Positions 36,877 through 47,052 of a DNA stretch of 64,000 nucleotides are shown in pieces. The notes under the pieces were generated by a model. It saw nothing but the letters and a program-made list of their open reading frames with translations. It did no database searches and was not told the DNA's origin. A program made the position numbers and the translations under genes. Numbering within the stretch: the stretch's first letter is position 1; the number at the start of each line of letters is the position of its first letter. Source of the stretch: Chlorobaculum limnaeum (lineage in GTDB: Bacteria; Bacteroidota; Chlorobiia; Chlorobiales; Chlorobiaceae); assembly GCF_001747405.1 (NCBI RefSeq), contig NZ_CP017305.1, positions 1,630,001 through 1,694,000 of the forward strand, given 5' to 3'.

Positions 36877-36892
36877 CCATGAACATAGTAAC

Positions 36893-36930
36893 AAAAAAGG
36901 CGGAGCCGGAAAACTCCCGACTCCGCCACT
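36893..36930 (-). terminator. Terminator of the amylase-family gene
   Basis: GGCGGAG pairs with CTCCGCC around a 17-nt segment, and TTTTTTG follows on the minus strand, about 30 bases past the stop. Confidence 0.85.
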
Positions 36931-36960
36931 TTGCGCGATTGTCGCGACAAACACCGCGCC

Positions 36961-38922
36961 TCAGCGATAGACGACGAATCCGCCGGGCGGCACGGTGATC
37001 TTTACCGCCGATCCGCACACCGGCACGACCTCGGTTTCAGCGCCCTCCTGATTCGGAACCGACGAAAAGACGCAGCGCATCCTCTTGCCGGGCGGATTGA
37101 GCTGGTGATCGACCACCGCCCATACCGTCAACTCTTTTTCGAGGCTGGTGTTGATGGCGCACAGGCACTCCGTTTCGGCGATGATGCGCGACCACGCCAC
37201 CACCCAGCGCATCTGGCTATTCACCGGCTGGGGATAGAAGAACTCCCCCTCGTTGCCGGTCGCCGAAACTTTCCGCAGATACTGGCGTCCCCGGCGCAGG
37301 GCGATCTCGCCTTTGCGGAACTCCGCCAGCCTGCCCACGAAGCGGAACACCTCGTGCTCCTCGCTGAAGAAGTGCCGACCTTTGCTTTGCAGCGAGCCGA
37401 ACGGCCCGCCGAACATGCACTCGCGCAGGAACACGTCGCCATACGAGTTGTCGTCGTGGCGCGGATCGGCGCCGTTGAACGCCTGCTCTGTGCCGTAGTA
37501 GATGCAACTGATCCCCTCCGTGGCGAGGTTCAGCCCCAACGCGGCCTTCAGCAGCTTCCAGCTCTCGGGCGAGTCGCCGCAGAAGCGGTATTTGCGCTGC
37601 TCGCCCACCTGGTCGTGGTCGTCGATCATGGTAACGATGTGCTTGGAGTACCACTGCTGGCTGCTCTTGCCGTCGAGCAAACTGTTGCGGAAGAGGTCGA
37701 AGTACCCCTCCTGCTCGCCGGTCTCCGGGTTGCCGGGGCTGCGCCACCCTTTGGCGAGGAATTCGAGCTTGTCGGGCAGGTCGCCGATGCCGAGCGCCGC
37801 GTCGAGGCCCGTCACGTCGAGAATCTGCATCGCGAAGGAGCGCCCGCCGGTGATTTCGCCGATGATCGGGAAGTTCTCCTTGCCGAGCGTCTGGGCAAAT
37901 TCGTGGATCCCCGAGGCGAAATAGCGCACCGCGCCCGGCTCCATGTGCTTGACCGTGTCGAGCCGGAAGCCGTCGATGTCGGCATACGCCATCCAGAAGC
38001 GATAAACCTTGATGAGGTGATCGAGCGCCACCGAGGGGCGGAACAGGCTGATGCGCCGTTCGAGGTCCCAGCTCTGCGCGGGATCCTGGAGGCCATGCCC
38101 CAGATGGATCTCTTTCAGCGAGCAGAAATCCCCTTCGAGAAACTCCGGAAAAGCGTCCCAGTTGCGGATTTCGCCCTTCATCGTCCAGGTCGTCTCGCTC
38201 TGGAACTCGACCGGCCAGATCGCGCCATCCGGCCAGATTTCCGGATGACCATCCCCACTGGCGATGCTGAAAGGAATCGAACCCGAGTCGCCCTGCTTCA
38301 ACCGGTACCCCTTGACCGGCCACTGCCACCCCTGATAGTAGAAATAGGGCTGGTTGTCCTGATAAGAGAATACGTCACCGGCGTGATTGAGAATGATGTC
38401 GAGGATCACCCTGATGCCGCACTCATGCGCTTCGGCCACGAACTCGCGCAGCTCCTCGCGGGTACCGAAGCGGGGATCGACATCGAGGAAGTTCTGGATG
38501 CCGTAGCCGTGGTAGGAGTCGCTGCCCGTCACCTGCCGGAAGACCGGGCTGACCCAGATCGCCGTCACGCCGAGCCGCTTCAGGTAGCCGAGCTTGTCCT
38601 TCAGCCCCGCGATGGTGCCGCCGCACCACCCCCGGCCAGCCTCGAACCACTCTTGCCACTCGGCATTGTTCGCGTCGGCTTCGATGCAGAAGAGCGGCGT
38701 CGTGCGAGCTTTGTCCGCCGGAACGGGATTACCGTTCACATCACTGAAACCGCCATGCTCTTTACCGTCTGAAAAACGGTCGAGCATGAGGAAATAGAGC
38801 ACTTCATCATCCCAGGCAGCCGGGGATGGAAAATAGTTCTTGCCAGCCGTCAGGTCAGCGAGGTGGATCTCGGCAAGACTGCGTTCGACCGGAGAAGCGG
38901 AGGGAGAGGCGTTGGGTTGCAT
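36961..38922 (-). CDS. Alpha-amylase family (GH13) glycoside hydrolase
   Basis: The ATG at 38922 gives 653 aa. The (beta/alpha)8 motifs are present: region I GIRVILDIILNHAGD, region II DGFRLDTVKHMEPG with the nucleophile Asp, region III ENFPIIGEITGG with the acid Glu, and region IV HIVTMIDDHDQVGEQRKY. There is no signal peptide, so it acts in the cytoplasm, probably on glycogen or maltooligosaccharides. The N-terminal DEVLYFLMLDRFSDGKEHGGF is the usual start of the barrel. Tandem hairpins follow the stop. Confidence 0.93.
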   Translation of the reverse strand: MQPNASPSASPVERSLAEIHLADLTAGKNYFPSPAAWDDEVLYFLMLDRFSDGKEHGGFSDVNGNPVPADKARTTPLFCIEADANNAEWQEWFEAGRGWCGGTIAGLKDKLGYLKRLGVTAIWVSPVFRQVTGSDSYHGYGIQNFLDVDPRFGTREELREFVAEAHECGIRVILDIILNHAGDVFSYQDNQPYFYYQGWQWPVKGYRLKQGDSGSIPFSIASGDGHPEIWPDGAIWPVEFQSETTWTMKGEIRNWDAFPEFLEGDFCSLKEIHLGHGLQDPAQSWDLERRISLFRPSVALDHLIKVYRFWMAYADIDGFRLDTVKHMEPGAVRYFASGIHEFAQTLGKENFPIIGEITGGRSFAMQILDVTGLDAALGIGDLPDKLEFLAKGWRSPGNPETGEQEGYFDLFRNSLLDGKSSQQWYSKHIVTMIDDHDQVGEQRKYRFCGDSPESWKLLKAALGLNLATEGISCIYYGTEQAFNGADPRHDDNSYGDVFLRECMFGGPFGSLQSKGRHFFSEEHEVFRFVGRLAEFRKGEIALRRGRQYLRKVSATGNEGEFFYPQPVNSQMRWVVAWSRIIAETECLCAINTSLEKELTVWAVVDHQLNPPGKRMRCVFSSVPNQEGAETEVVPVCGSAVKITVPPGGFVVYR

Positions 38923-39056
38923 GGATTTCAGATTTGCGTTATGAAAAGATGCACGTCGGAAATCAAACGGAAATGATCTGTGAAAAGATAGGCAATGCAG
39001 ACGTAATTCCGATGAAAACGCCACCACGATTCTGTTGCTGAACGGAAAAATCGGGG

Positions 39057-39094
39057 CAGAAAAAAAGCCATGCGATCACCAGACAGCATGGCTT
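39057..39094 (-). terminator. Terminator of tpx
   Basis: AAGCCATGC and GCATGGCTT are separated by 12 nt, and a run of T follows on the minus strand. Confidence 0.85.
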
Positions 39095-39119
39095 CAGAAG
39101 AGAAAATGTCAGAGGATAA

Positions 39120-39620
39120 TCAGGCGAGCGCCGCAAGCGCCTTGTCGTAATCAGGCTCCTGCACGATCTCGGGCACCTGCTCGGCGTAAAGCACCTTGCC
39201 GGAGGCATCGGCGACGATCACCGCGCGGGAGAGCAAGCCTTTGAGCGGCCCATCAGTGATGGTGAGACCGTAATCCGCGCCGAACTCTGGCGAGCGGAAC
39301 ACCGAGAGCGACACCACGTTTTCAAGCCCTTCGGTGGTGCAGAATCTGCCCTGGGCGAACGGCAGATCGGCGGAGATGCACAGCACGGCAGCGTCGCCCC
39401 GCTCGCCCGCCTCCTTGTTGAAGCGCCGGACGGAAGCCGCGCAGACGGCGGTGTCGAGGCTCGGGAAGATGTTCAGTACGAGCTTTCTGCCAACGAAGTC
39501 CGCCGGAGAGACTTCCGAAAGATCGCTCTTGACGAGACAGAAGCCGGGAAGCTGGCTGCCGACTGCCGGAAGCTCACCGACGGTCTGAATGCAATTTCCC
39601 TTGAGCGTGATGGTTGCCAT
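39120..39620 (-). CDS. tpx: Thiol peroxidase (atypical 2-Cys peroxiredoxin)
   Basis: The product has 166 aa. The peroxidatic Cys is in FPSLDTAVCAASVRRFN, and the resolving Cys lies in AQGRFCTTEG. The N-terminus (TITLKGNCIQTVGELPAVGSQLPGF) and the DGPLKGLLSRAVIVADASGKVLYAEQVPEI end are characteristic of Tpx. It reduces peroxides with thioredoxin as donor; a thioredoxin gene lies at 9.0 kb but not next to it. The gene is monocistronic with its own terminator. Confidence 0.95.
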   Translation of the reverse strand: MATITLKGNCIQTVGELPAVGSQLPGFCLVKSDLSEVSPADFVGRKLVLNIFPSLDTAVCAASVRRFNKEAGERGDAAVLCISADLPFAQGRFCTTEGLENVVSLSVFRSPEFGADYGLTITDGPLKGLLSRAVIVADASGKVLYAEQVPEIVQEPDYDKALAALA

Positions 39621-39802
39621 AATCGATGGGGGTTGAATGGTTAGATGAAGCTTTCAAAAGCGCTTGCACCATAAACCGGAAGCACCGGCGTTCCGTTCCG
39701 CATAAAGAAAAGAACAGGTCGGATAGGACGCACGGGACACATGGGGCACATAGGACGAAGAGAGGAATACTGATCTTGCCCCCTCTTTCAATTCATCATT
39801 CA

Positions 39803-40591
39803 TCATTCACTTGCCGGTACCGGCAAGTAAAACCCGTTGCGTTCGATCAGTTCGACGCTGCAATCGAACAGGCCGGAGACGCCGGACGAGGTCAGGATAG
39901 CCTTCTTGTCGCCATCGGCCACGACGCGCCCTTTGCGCATGAAGATGACCCGCGTGATCTCCGGCGGTATTTCGTGGATGTGGTGGGTGACGAGGATGAT
40001 TTGCGTGCCTTGCTGCATGAGCCTCCTCGCCTTGTCGAGGTAGAGGAACGACGCCGTGATGTCGAGGCCGCTGGTCGGCTCGTCGAGCAGCAGCGCTTTA
40101 GGCCGGTGCACCAGCGCACGGCCAAGCAGGAAGCGTCGCTGCTGGCCGGTGGACATCCTGCCGAAGGGCCGGTCGGCAAGCTCATCGACGCCGAGTTGCC
40201 GCATCAGCTCTTCGGCCCGCTCAATTTCGGTGGAGCTGAAAAGCTGATGCGGCCAGGTGTCGATGCTTGAATAGTAGCCCGAAAGAATCACGTCGCGCCC
40301 TTTGGCATGACTTCCGTAATTCTGTTGCAGGTCATGCGATACGATGCCGAGCCGCGAACGCAGCTCCTCGACGTTCCAGCGGTCACACCCATAGACCAGC
40401 ATCCTGCTTTCATCGGAGTGAACCGGATAGATTTCGCGTGAGATGAGCTTGAGCAACGTCGTTTTTCCAGACCCGTTCGGCCCGAGAATTGCGGTGTTTT
40501 CCCCTGTCCGGACACTCAGGTCAAGCCCGTCAAAAACCAGCGTCCCGTTCCGGTAAGCGCTGACATTGCTGAATTCAAAAACGTGATTCAA
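39803..40591 (-). CDS. ABC transporter ATP-binding protein (start uncertain, TTG chosen)
   Basis: The domain begins LNHVFEFSNVSAYRNGTLVFDGLDLSV, which suggests a TTG at 40591 (262 aa). The next ATG upstream (40765) would add 58 basic residues unlike any ABC N-terminus. Walker A is AILGPNGSGKTTLLKL, the Q-loop SHDLQQNYGS, the signature MSTGQQRRFLLGRAL (a variant of LSGGQ), and Walker B ALLLDEPTSGLD with the switch His in LVTHHIHEIPPE. No permease is adjacent, so the partner is unknown. Confidence 0.85.
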   Translation of the reverse strand: MNHVFEFSNVSAYRNGTLVFDGLDLSVRTGENTAILGPNGSGKTTLLKLISREIYPVHSDESRMLVYGCDRWNVEELRSRLGIVSHDLQQNYGSHAKGRDVILSGYYSSIDTWPHQLFSSTEIERAEELMRQLGVDELADRPFGRMSTGQQRRFLLGRALVHRPKALLLDEPTSGLDITASFLYLDKARRLMQQGTQIILVTHHIHEIPPEITRVIFMRKGRVVADGDKKAILTSSGVSGLFDCSVELIERNGFYLPVPASE

Positions 40592-42259
40592 AGCTGTAGC
40601 GATGATGTTCTTTATTCGCCTCCGTTGCAAACACGAAGAACTCGCCCTCTGGCGTATTCTTCTATAAAACAAGGTACCGCGCGGAAAGCAGATTATCAAT
40701 CGATGCCAGCGATTGAACCAAGTCACTACCGACAGCCGACCTGTAAGCACGCCAACGATGATCAAAATATTGACAAAGAAAAAATGCCGAAATATACAGC
40801 AGAAACACGACTACTTTTACTTATAAAAATGAATGGCATGAATGAAATCAACATCGATATGCTTCTCGCAAATGCTGTTTTTGCATATTTTCAACTGATG
40901 AATTACGAACTTAGCTTCATTCTTTTATTCTCTGATTCTTTGGATAAACTGTAACTGAGCTGATTCCTCCGAATTTCTGCATTCAGCAAAAAATAAATCT
41001 CAGACGCCGTCTTCAGCTACGTTCAGGGATAATAGATTGCCAACGCATTACCAAGCCAGAGTGCGCAACCGGAGCAGACGGCCGAGGCGGCATTCATGGT
41101 TTACGATGATGACCAGAAGTTTGAATGGGGCGATCATAACCGTTCCTGTCGTCACTTTTTACCCTTAACTGCTCTCCATCAAGCATGTCGACGGCTGAGC
41201 AGAGTTTCAAAAATTCGATGACTTGTACGACATTTTTTTTCTGCACTTTTCGCATAACGGGCATTTGCCTTTTAATAAAAGCAATGAATGTCCCGGAGCA
41301 TTCTGAATGATTCAGCCCTCAGATGAGACCATGATATTGCCGTGTTTCATCAGTTATTTGCTCCTTATCTTCAATTTCAGCATACTTCAACGGCACAGAA
41401 ACGACGTAATAAAAATGCGTTGACATTATCATGCTTCTGAACAGATAAATTTACTTGCCTCTGATAGTTGAAAATATTATGTTTCAGCCAAACCTCATTT
41501 TTGTGGTTTGCTCGATTTTTCATTTCCTGATGATATAACTTTTTCGGATATAGTGTTACGTCTCTTCTCGGCATCCAACGGATGCTGAGAAATTCAGGCG
41601 CAACATTGATTTTTGTTGAAAAAAATCAGCATCGCGATTGCTCAGGGTGAAAACAGGCATTCGTCATTGAAAACGCTCCCTTGTAATCATCAGGGATATC
41701 GTCGGAGCTGTGTATTCGCTTCCAGCAATGGATGTCGATACATCCAGATCCCTGAAATGTGGAATTTGTTACAGAGGCACACCGCCAGGCAGCTTTATCA
41801 TAAGCACCGTCATGGTTTAACCCGCCAGCTAAAGACAGGAGGCGCGGCTCGATGAAGCCTGCTTGGCCGGTGGCGCAAGATCGAAATGCACTGAATGGCA
41901 GTGACTCGTACAAGCATGACGTGAGACAGCCGGGCAAGGCCTTCTGTCTGCCAGTCATGGTAATGCCGAGAATGCTGCTTAGAGCCTAAATTCTTAAAAT
42001 AGTGAATGTTACCGACTGACCGGGAGATTTCTGTCCATATATAGGAGTTACTTCTCGAAAGTATTTCAATGTCTTGAAAAAACGATTAGTAAATTTTATT
42101 TGTATCTGATATATTCGAACCATACAGGTTCATATATAGGACTTATAATGCCCGTGCAGTACGCACTCAAAAAGTTTTCCTTTTCTTTTTTTTCAATCAT
42201 CGTGTCATGGTGCGAGTCTGAATCCGTACCGCGACAAAAAATGTAACCATGTTTCGTCT
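40592..42259. other. About 1.7 kb without a supported gene
   Basis: The GC content falls well below the neighbours and open frames are short with implausible composition. I found no tRNA, rRNA, CRISPR or clear insertion-sequence feature. The segment contains two copies of CATATATAGGA (42036-42046 and 42131-42141), a TATAAT at 42144-42149, and a hairpin CAGACAG/TGTCT-type structure near 41915-41950. It may be a degenerate remnant of transferred DNA or hold small RNAs that cannot be recognised by eye. Confidence 0.6.
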
Positions 42260-42520
42260 ATGACAGTTAGTGTAGCACAACTCATCCTCAAGCATATCGA
42301 AGAGGATAAATTTCTCGATGCAATCCAGTGTGTGCAGAATGAGATTTTAAAAATTGAAGTGAAACCTGAACTTGCCAGTGCTGACAGGCGGAAGATCAAA
42401 AGCCTGACAGCGATCATGGACAAGCTCAGTGAGGCAGCTATGTTCGGTAGCGAGTGGGATGAGGGCCGCCGCGCAAAAAAAGCGGCAATCGTCAAACTGC
42501 AGAAGGTCAGCGCCGCCTGA
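42260..42520 (+). CDS. Possible small hypothetical protein, 86 aa
   Basis: The sequence MTVSVAQLILKHIEEDKFLDAIQCVQNEIL... reads as a well-behaved helical soluble protein with balanced codons (IKSLTAIMDKLSEAAMFGSEWDEGRRAKKAAIVKLQKVSAA at the end, quoted in parts: DKLSEAAMF, WDEGRRAKK). There is no ribosome site of note. The gene is isolated at the border of the AT-rich region and its GC rises again here. The family is unknown. Confidence 0.5.
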   Translation: MTVSVAQLILKHIEEDKFLDAIQCVQNEILKIEVKPELASADRRKIKSLTAIMDKLSEAAMFGSEWDEGRRAKKAAIVKLQKVSAA

Positions 42521-42740
42521 CGATCTGCAAAGCGGGACGTTCAATGCCGCAAGTCACGGCAATCAACTCGCTTTCTGGCGAAGTATGTAATATCCGTCTC
42601 ACGGCATTGATGTTGTGGTACAACATTCGTACTGAACATGTTCAGCAAACTTTTCAGCGGTACTGAATTCTTTAAATCTCGTCTTCTCATCTTTTGACCG
42701 GATTAAAGGATCCTGTAAACGGTTCAGAATTGATGAAACG

Positions 42741-43142
42741 TCAGTTCCACTGCCCCATGCCTTTCGTTACACTGTAGCGGCCAGCGCCGAGAAAGAAGAT
42801 CGCGATGGAGCCGAAAAAGTAGAACGCTTGCAGTTCGAGCGCGTAGCCACCGTGCTGGTCGAGCGAGGTGAGCTGGCCCATGTGGACGAGCCAGACGGCC
42901 ATGCCCATCAGGAACGCTTCGACAAGCGCGGCTGGCCGGGTGTAGAACCCGAGCACGATGAGCAGCGGCGCGATAACCTCACCCATCGGCACGCCAGCGA
43001 CAAGCCACTGCGGCAGTCCGGCAGCCTTGAGCTTACCCGCGATGAAACCGTAGCCGTGAATCAGCTTGTGCACGCCGTGAAACAGCATGAGGCCCCCGAC
43101 GCACAAGCGGATCAGGAGCTTGCCAAGATCGTTGTTATTCAT
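42741..43142 (-). CDS. DoxX-family membrane protein
   Basis: The ATG at 43142 follows a GGAGGG ribosome site and gives 133 aa. An alternative ATG at 43229 overlaps the ribD stop as TAATG and would add a Lys-rich 29-residue extension. Four membrane helices are visible: [21 protein letters not shown], a second around [21 protein letters not shown], then [13 protein letters not shown] and [19 protein letters not shown]. DoxX proteins are small quinone-type or redox membrane proteins. It lies directly behind ribD. Confidence 0.85.
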   Translation of the reverse strand: MNNNDLGKLLIRLCVGGLMLFHGVHKLIHGYGFIAGKLKAAGLPQWLVAGVPMGEVIAPLLIVLGFYTRPAALVEAFLMGMAVWLVHMGQLTSLDQHGGYALELQAFYFFGSIAIFFLGAGRYSVTKGMGQWN

Positions 43143-43228
43143 GAACCCTCCGGATGAAGTGTTGACTCTGACGCGACCCTTGCCACTTTTGCTTTTCTTC
43201 TTGCCGTCGCTTTTGAATAATCCCGCCA

Positions 43229-44350
43229 TTATGGTATTGGATAGGCTTCGAGAAGGAGGTCTTCGCCAAACCGCTGGATTCCGGCGAAGTTGAGTTTGAC
43301 GGCGCAGTCGGGATGCACGACGTCAAGCGGGCCGAAGCTCGCCAGGCCGTCGCCACCGAACAGTTTTGGCGCGATGAAAAGGTGATACTTGTCCACGAGG
43401 CCCGCCCTGACCAGCGCCGCCGACAACCGGCTGCCTCCCTCGACCATCACCGAGAGCACGCGCCGCCGGTGCAGCTCCCCAAACACCTGCGCGAGATCGA
43501 GTCCGCCGCCGGACTCGCCGACTGTCACCACCTCCACGCCACGCGCTTCGAGCTGGCTGACGCGACACGGCTCGGCCTCGCTGCGGAGCGCAAAGACGAG
43601 CGTTTTCGCTTCGCTGTTGAAAATCCGCGCCTCGACCGGCACCTGGAGGCGTCGGTCGAGCAGCACGCGCAACGGCTGACGTCCGGCGCAGTGGCGCACG
43701 GTCAGCTCGGCATCATCCGACATCACGGTAGAAGCGCCGCACATTACGGCGTCGTAGAAGCAGCGCAGGCGGTGCACCTCGCACCGCGACTCATCGCCGG
43801 TGATCCACTTCGACGCGCCGAGCGAAGTGGCGATCCGCCCGTCAAGCGTCTGCGCGGTCTTGAGCGCCACGAAGGGACGCCCTTTGCGATGCAAGGTCAT
43901 GAACGCCTCGTTGAGCCGCTCCGACTCTGCTTCGAGCACGCCGACCGTCACCTCGATTCCGGCGTCACGGAGCTTCGCAATCCCTTTGCCCGCAACCTTC
44001 TCGTGCGGATCGAGGCAGCCGACGACCACCTTCGGGATGCGCTTTTCGACGATCAGATCGGCGCAGGGCGGCGTCTTGCCGTAGTGCGAACACGGCTCCA
44101 GATTGACGTAAAGCGTCGATTGCCGGAGCAGCGCCGGATCCTCGACCGACGCTATGGCGTTGACCTCGGCGTGCGGGCCACCGTACTGCCGGTGCCACCC
44201 TTCGCCGATGACGCGCCCGTCGTGCACGATCACCGAGCCGACCATCGGATTCGGGCTCACACTCCCCGCGCCGCGCCCGGCCAGTTCGTGGCAGCGCCGC
44301 ATGTAAGCCTCATCCTCCGGGCCTGCCAGAGCTGCTGGATTCGTCGCCAT
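43229..44350 (-). CDS. ribD: Bifunctional riboflavin biosynthesis deaminase/reductase
   Basis: The ATG at 44350 follows GGAG at eight bases and gives 373 aa; a GTG at 44359 is less likely. The deaminase domain has the zinc site [10 protein letters not shown] and [18 protein letters not shown]. From about residue 150 the reductase domain follows ([62 protein letters not shown]). The enzyme performs the second and third steps of riboflavin synthesis. It is preceded closely by the dCMP deaminase gene (15 bp). Confidence 0.95.
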   Translation of the reverse strand: MATNPAALAGPEDEAYMRRCHELAGRGAGSVSPNPMVGSVIVHDGRVIGEGWHRQYGGPHAEVNAIASVEDPALLRQSTLYVNLEPCSHYGKTPPCADLIVEKRIPKVVVGCLDPHEKVAGKGIAKLRDAGIEVTVGVLEAESERLNEAFMTLHRKGRPFVALKTAQTLDGRIATSLGASKWITGDESRCEVHRLRCFYDAVMCGASTVMSDDAELTVRHCAGRQPLRVLLDRRLQVPVEARIFNSEAKTLVFALRSEAEPCRVSQLEARGVEVVTVGESGGGLDLAQVFGELHRRRVLSVMVEGGSRLSAALVRAGLVDKYHLFIAPKLFGGDGLASFGPLDVVHPDCAVKLNFAGIQRFGEDLLLEAYPIP

Positions 44351-44364
44351 TTGCGCCACTCCGC

Positions 44365-44889
44365 TCAGCAGTTTTCGGCGCTTACCTGCACCAGCCTGAT
44401 GCCCGACAGTCGCAGAAGCTCGGCGATGTGCTCGATCTTGTAGGGCTTGTCGTAGTAGATCGTCTTGATGCCGACGTTGATGAGCACCTTCAGGCAGTGA
44501 ATGCAGGGGCTGGCGGTGATGTAGATATCGGCGTCCTTGATCGAGACGCCGTGCTTGGCGGCCTGCCCGATGGCGTTGATCTCGGCGTGAATCGTGTTGA
44601 CGCAGTTCTCCTCGACCGTTCCGTCAGGGTGTGTGCTGCGGTAAATCTTGCAGTTGGTCTCGTTGCAGTGCGGCAGGCCGGAGGGCGCGCCGTTGTAGCC
44701 GGTCGAGAGAATGTTGTTGTCGCGCACGATCACCGCGCCGATGTGCCCCCGCGTGCAGGTCGCCCGGCGCGAAATGAGGTGCGCGACGCACATGAAATAT
44801 TCGTGCCACCCGAGCCGCTGCTCCGGCTGACCGCTTGCACCCGATGCGCCGCAGCAGCACCCGCTATTGCCTTCTTCATGCATAACCAT
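44365..44889 (-). CDS. dCMP/deoxycytidylate deaminase-family protein (ComEB type)
   Basis: The product has 174 aa. After a Cys/Gly-rich N-terminal stretch ([12 protein letters not shown]), the zinc-deaminase core has [16 protein letters not shown] and [19 protein letters not shown], plus [25 protein letters not shown], the nucleotide-binding part. It would convert dCMP to dUMP. The N-terminal Cys cluster is unusual and could bind a second metal. It precedes ribD in a small operon whose shared trait is the deaminase fold. Confidence 0.88.
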   Translation of the reverse strand: MVMHEEGNSGCCCGASGASGQPEQRLGWHEYFMCVAHLISRRATCTRGHIGAVIVRDNNILSTGYNGAPSGLPHCNETNCKIYRSTHPDGTVEENCVNTIHAEINAIGQAAKHGVSIKDADIYITASPCIHCLKVLINVGIKTIYYDKPYKIEHIAELLRLSGIRLVQVSAENC

Positions 44890-44962
44890 AGAATTGATAC
44901 ATTGAGTCTGATTGCTTCAGGAAAATAGAGGAAAGAAAGCGTCCGCGCAACCACTCACGCCC

Positions 44963-46592
44963 ATGCTCCGCAACTACTTCACGCTTTACCACGCCGCAGC
45001 CGAGTTGCACGAACAGCTTGCGGGGGGCTACCTCTTCGAGATCCATTCGCAGCAGAAAAACGAAATCACGCTCGCCTTCGTCACGCCGGTAGGTGCTCAC
45101 CTGCAACTCATCGTCACCGTGCGCTCGCCGCACTTCTCGCTCTTCACGCGGGAGGGGCTGAACCGCAAGAGCCGCAACACGGCGGGCATCATGAGCCAGC
45201 TCAATGAACGGCAGGTGACAAGCGTGGCGATCTCGCCCGCCGACCGGCAGATAAGCTTCGTTCTCGACGACGGACACACGCTCGCACTGCGGATGTTCAG
45301 CGCCGAAACCAACATGCTGCTCGTGCGCGAAGGCCGGATCGTCGATGCCTTCAAGGATGCACGGAAGCTCGAAAACACGCCGTTCGAGGAGACGACTTCC
45401 GACACGCCCTATTTCCGGTCGCTGGAGCAGCTCGCCGCCGACCCGGTACTGTTCCGCAGGATGCTCGAAAAGTTGAGCGAGGACGAGCCGCTCGACCGGC
45501 GACTGCTCTCGATGCTGCCCGGTTTCGACCGCAAGCTCGTCCGGCGACTTCTCGCGATTGCGGAGGGCGACTCCCCCGGGTCGCTGCATAACGCCTTCGT
45601 CGCTATCTTCTACGATCTCGCCTCGCCAACCCCGTGCGTCATCGAAAATCCCGGCAAGCCGCCAGCCTTCTCGCTCTTCGCTCCTTCCGCGGAGGACGAG
45701 GCCGTCGCGTTCGACACCGTACTCGACGCGCTGAACCACTACAGCCGCAAGATGTATCGCTATCTGCACTTGCACGAGCGTGCAGTGACGATGCGGCGGG
45801 AACTCAATGCAAAAATCGGCAAGCTCGAAAAGGAGCTGAACGCCAGCGCCGGGCACGATCCCGAAGAGATTTCGCAACGCAACGAACGCTACGGGCACCT
45901 GCTCACCGGAGCCATCGGCACGGTCGAGCCATCGGGCGGCACAGTGACGGTGCCGAACCTCTTCGAGCCCGGCTCGCCGGAGATGATGATTCCTGTCAAA
46001 ACGGGACTCAACCTTCAGGAAAATGCCGCGTGGTACTTCACGCAGGCAACGAAAAATCGCAAAAAAGCGGAGGCGCAGAAACTCCGCCACGCCGAGCTGC
46101 GCACCGAACTCGACGCGCTCTATCGTAAGCTCGCCGGACTCGACGAAGCGGACTCCCCCGACCGCTTGCAGCAAGCGCTCGAAACCGGATCGCCCGCCGG
46201 AGGCCGGTCATCCGGCAAGGACAGGAACAAAAAGGAGAAAACACCGCAGTTCCGGACGATACCAATCAGTGAAAAGATCACGCTCTACATCGGCAGGAAC
46301 TCGGCGAATAACGAAAAGCTCACCTTTGGCTTCGCCAAACCGGACGACATCTGGCTTCACGCGCGGGGCGCATCGGGATCGCACTGCATCCTCAAGGGCG
46401 CGGCCATGCACAACGCCTCGGAAATCCGTCGCGCCGCCGAAATCGCCGCCTGGCACTCGGCAGCCAAGCACTCCGAACTGGTGCCAGTCATCTGCACCCA
46501 GAAAAAATACCTGAAAAAAAGACCGGAAATCCCCCGGAAACGTGATTATAGAACGAGAGCAAGTTCTGATGGTCAAACCGATTAAAGAGTAA
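44963..46592 (+). pseudogene. RqcH/NFACT-family gene with an apparent frameshift near its 3' end
   Basis: The ATG at 44963 gives MLRNYFTLYHAAAELHEQLAGGYL, the usual NFACT-N opening. The protein continues with the long coiled-coil middle (RELNAKIGKLEKELN) and the NFACT-R domain (DDIWLHARGASGSHCIL, HNASEIRRAAEIAAWHSAAKHSE). At the run of seven A (46514-46520) the open frame goes into an unrelated tail ending at 46585. If one A is removed, the same bases read KSPGNVIIEREQVLMVKP, the family's real C-terminus, and stop at 46592. So the gene is either frameshifted, expressed by slippage, or affected by a sequencing error. RqcH proteins add C-terminal Ala tails in ribosome rescue. Confidence 0.8.
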
Positions 46593-46675
46593 TCAATTGA
46601 TAATGGATAGTTGATAATGAAGAATGATTCTTCCATCTTCCATCCCATAAGTCCCAATTTTCTCAACTCTTCCCA

Positions 46676-47038
46676 ATGCACATGCAAACACACAAACTCG
46701 TCATGCCAGAACACCTCAACCACTACGGCTTCCTGTTCGGCGGCAATCTGCTCAAATGGATCGACGAGGTCAGCTACATCGCCGTAACCCTCGACTACCC
46801 CGGCTGCAACTTCGTCACGGTCGGCATGGAGAACATCAGGTTCAAGAAAAGCATCCGGCAGGGCACCATTCTCTGCTTCGAGTCAAAAAAGAACCATGTC
46901 GGTACCACCTCGGTGGAGTATATCGTGGATGTAACCCGGGAGGAGATCACCACTGGCAGCCATGAGCTGGTGTTCACCACCCGGATAACCTTTGTCAGTG
47001 TAGATGAAAAAGGCAGGAAAAAGGCGATTTCGGCCTGA
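46676..47038 (+). CDS. Acyl-CoA thioesterase, hotdog fold (YciA type)
   Basis: The product has 120 aa. [32 protein letters not shown] is the hotdog helix with the catalytic-type Asn/Asp region and [10 protein letters not shown]. The continuing beta strands ([21 protein letters not shown]) are typical of medium-chain acyl-CoA thioesterases. The start could also be Met3. It is convergent with the DUF202 gene, with 14 bp between the stops. Confidence 0.88.
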   Translation: MHMQTHKLVMPEHLNHYGFLFGGNLLKWIDEVSYIAVTLDYPGCNFVTVGMENIRFKKSIRQGTILCFESKKNHVGTTSVEYIVDVTREEITTGSHELVFTTRITFVSVDEKGRKKAISA

Positions 47039-47052
47039 TCGATCGCGAAATA

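Noticed and set aside
36671-36960. FMN riboswitch before ribE, and likewise before ribD
   Set aside because: No AGGGTGAAATTCCC-like or other RFN conserved blocks are visible in either leader.
40583-40954. Plus-strand frame of 123 codons behind the ABC ATPase
   Set aside because: It starts inside the ATPase gene, has no ribosome site and no family-like segments.
41626-41958. Minus-strand frame of 110 codons
   Set aside because: Odd composition with many Cys and no ribosome site; possible remnant, but not enough for a gene call.
46505-46521. Programmed -1 frameshift at the A-run of the RqcH-like gene
   Set aside because: A -1 shift leads to a stop after a few codons; the family C-terminus needs a +1 shift or one A less.
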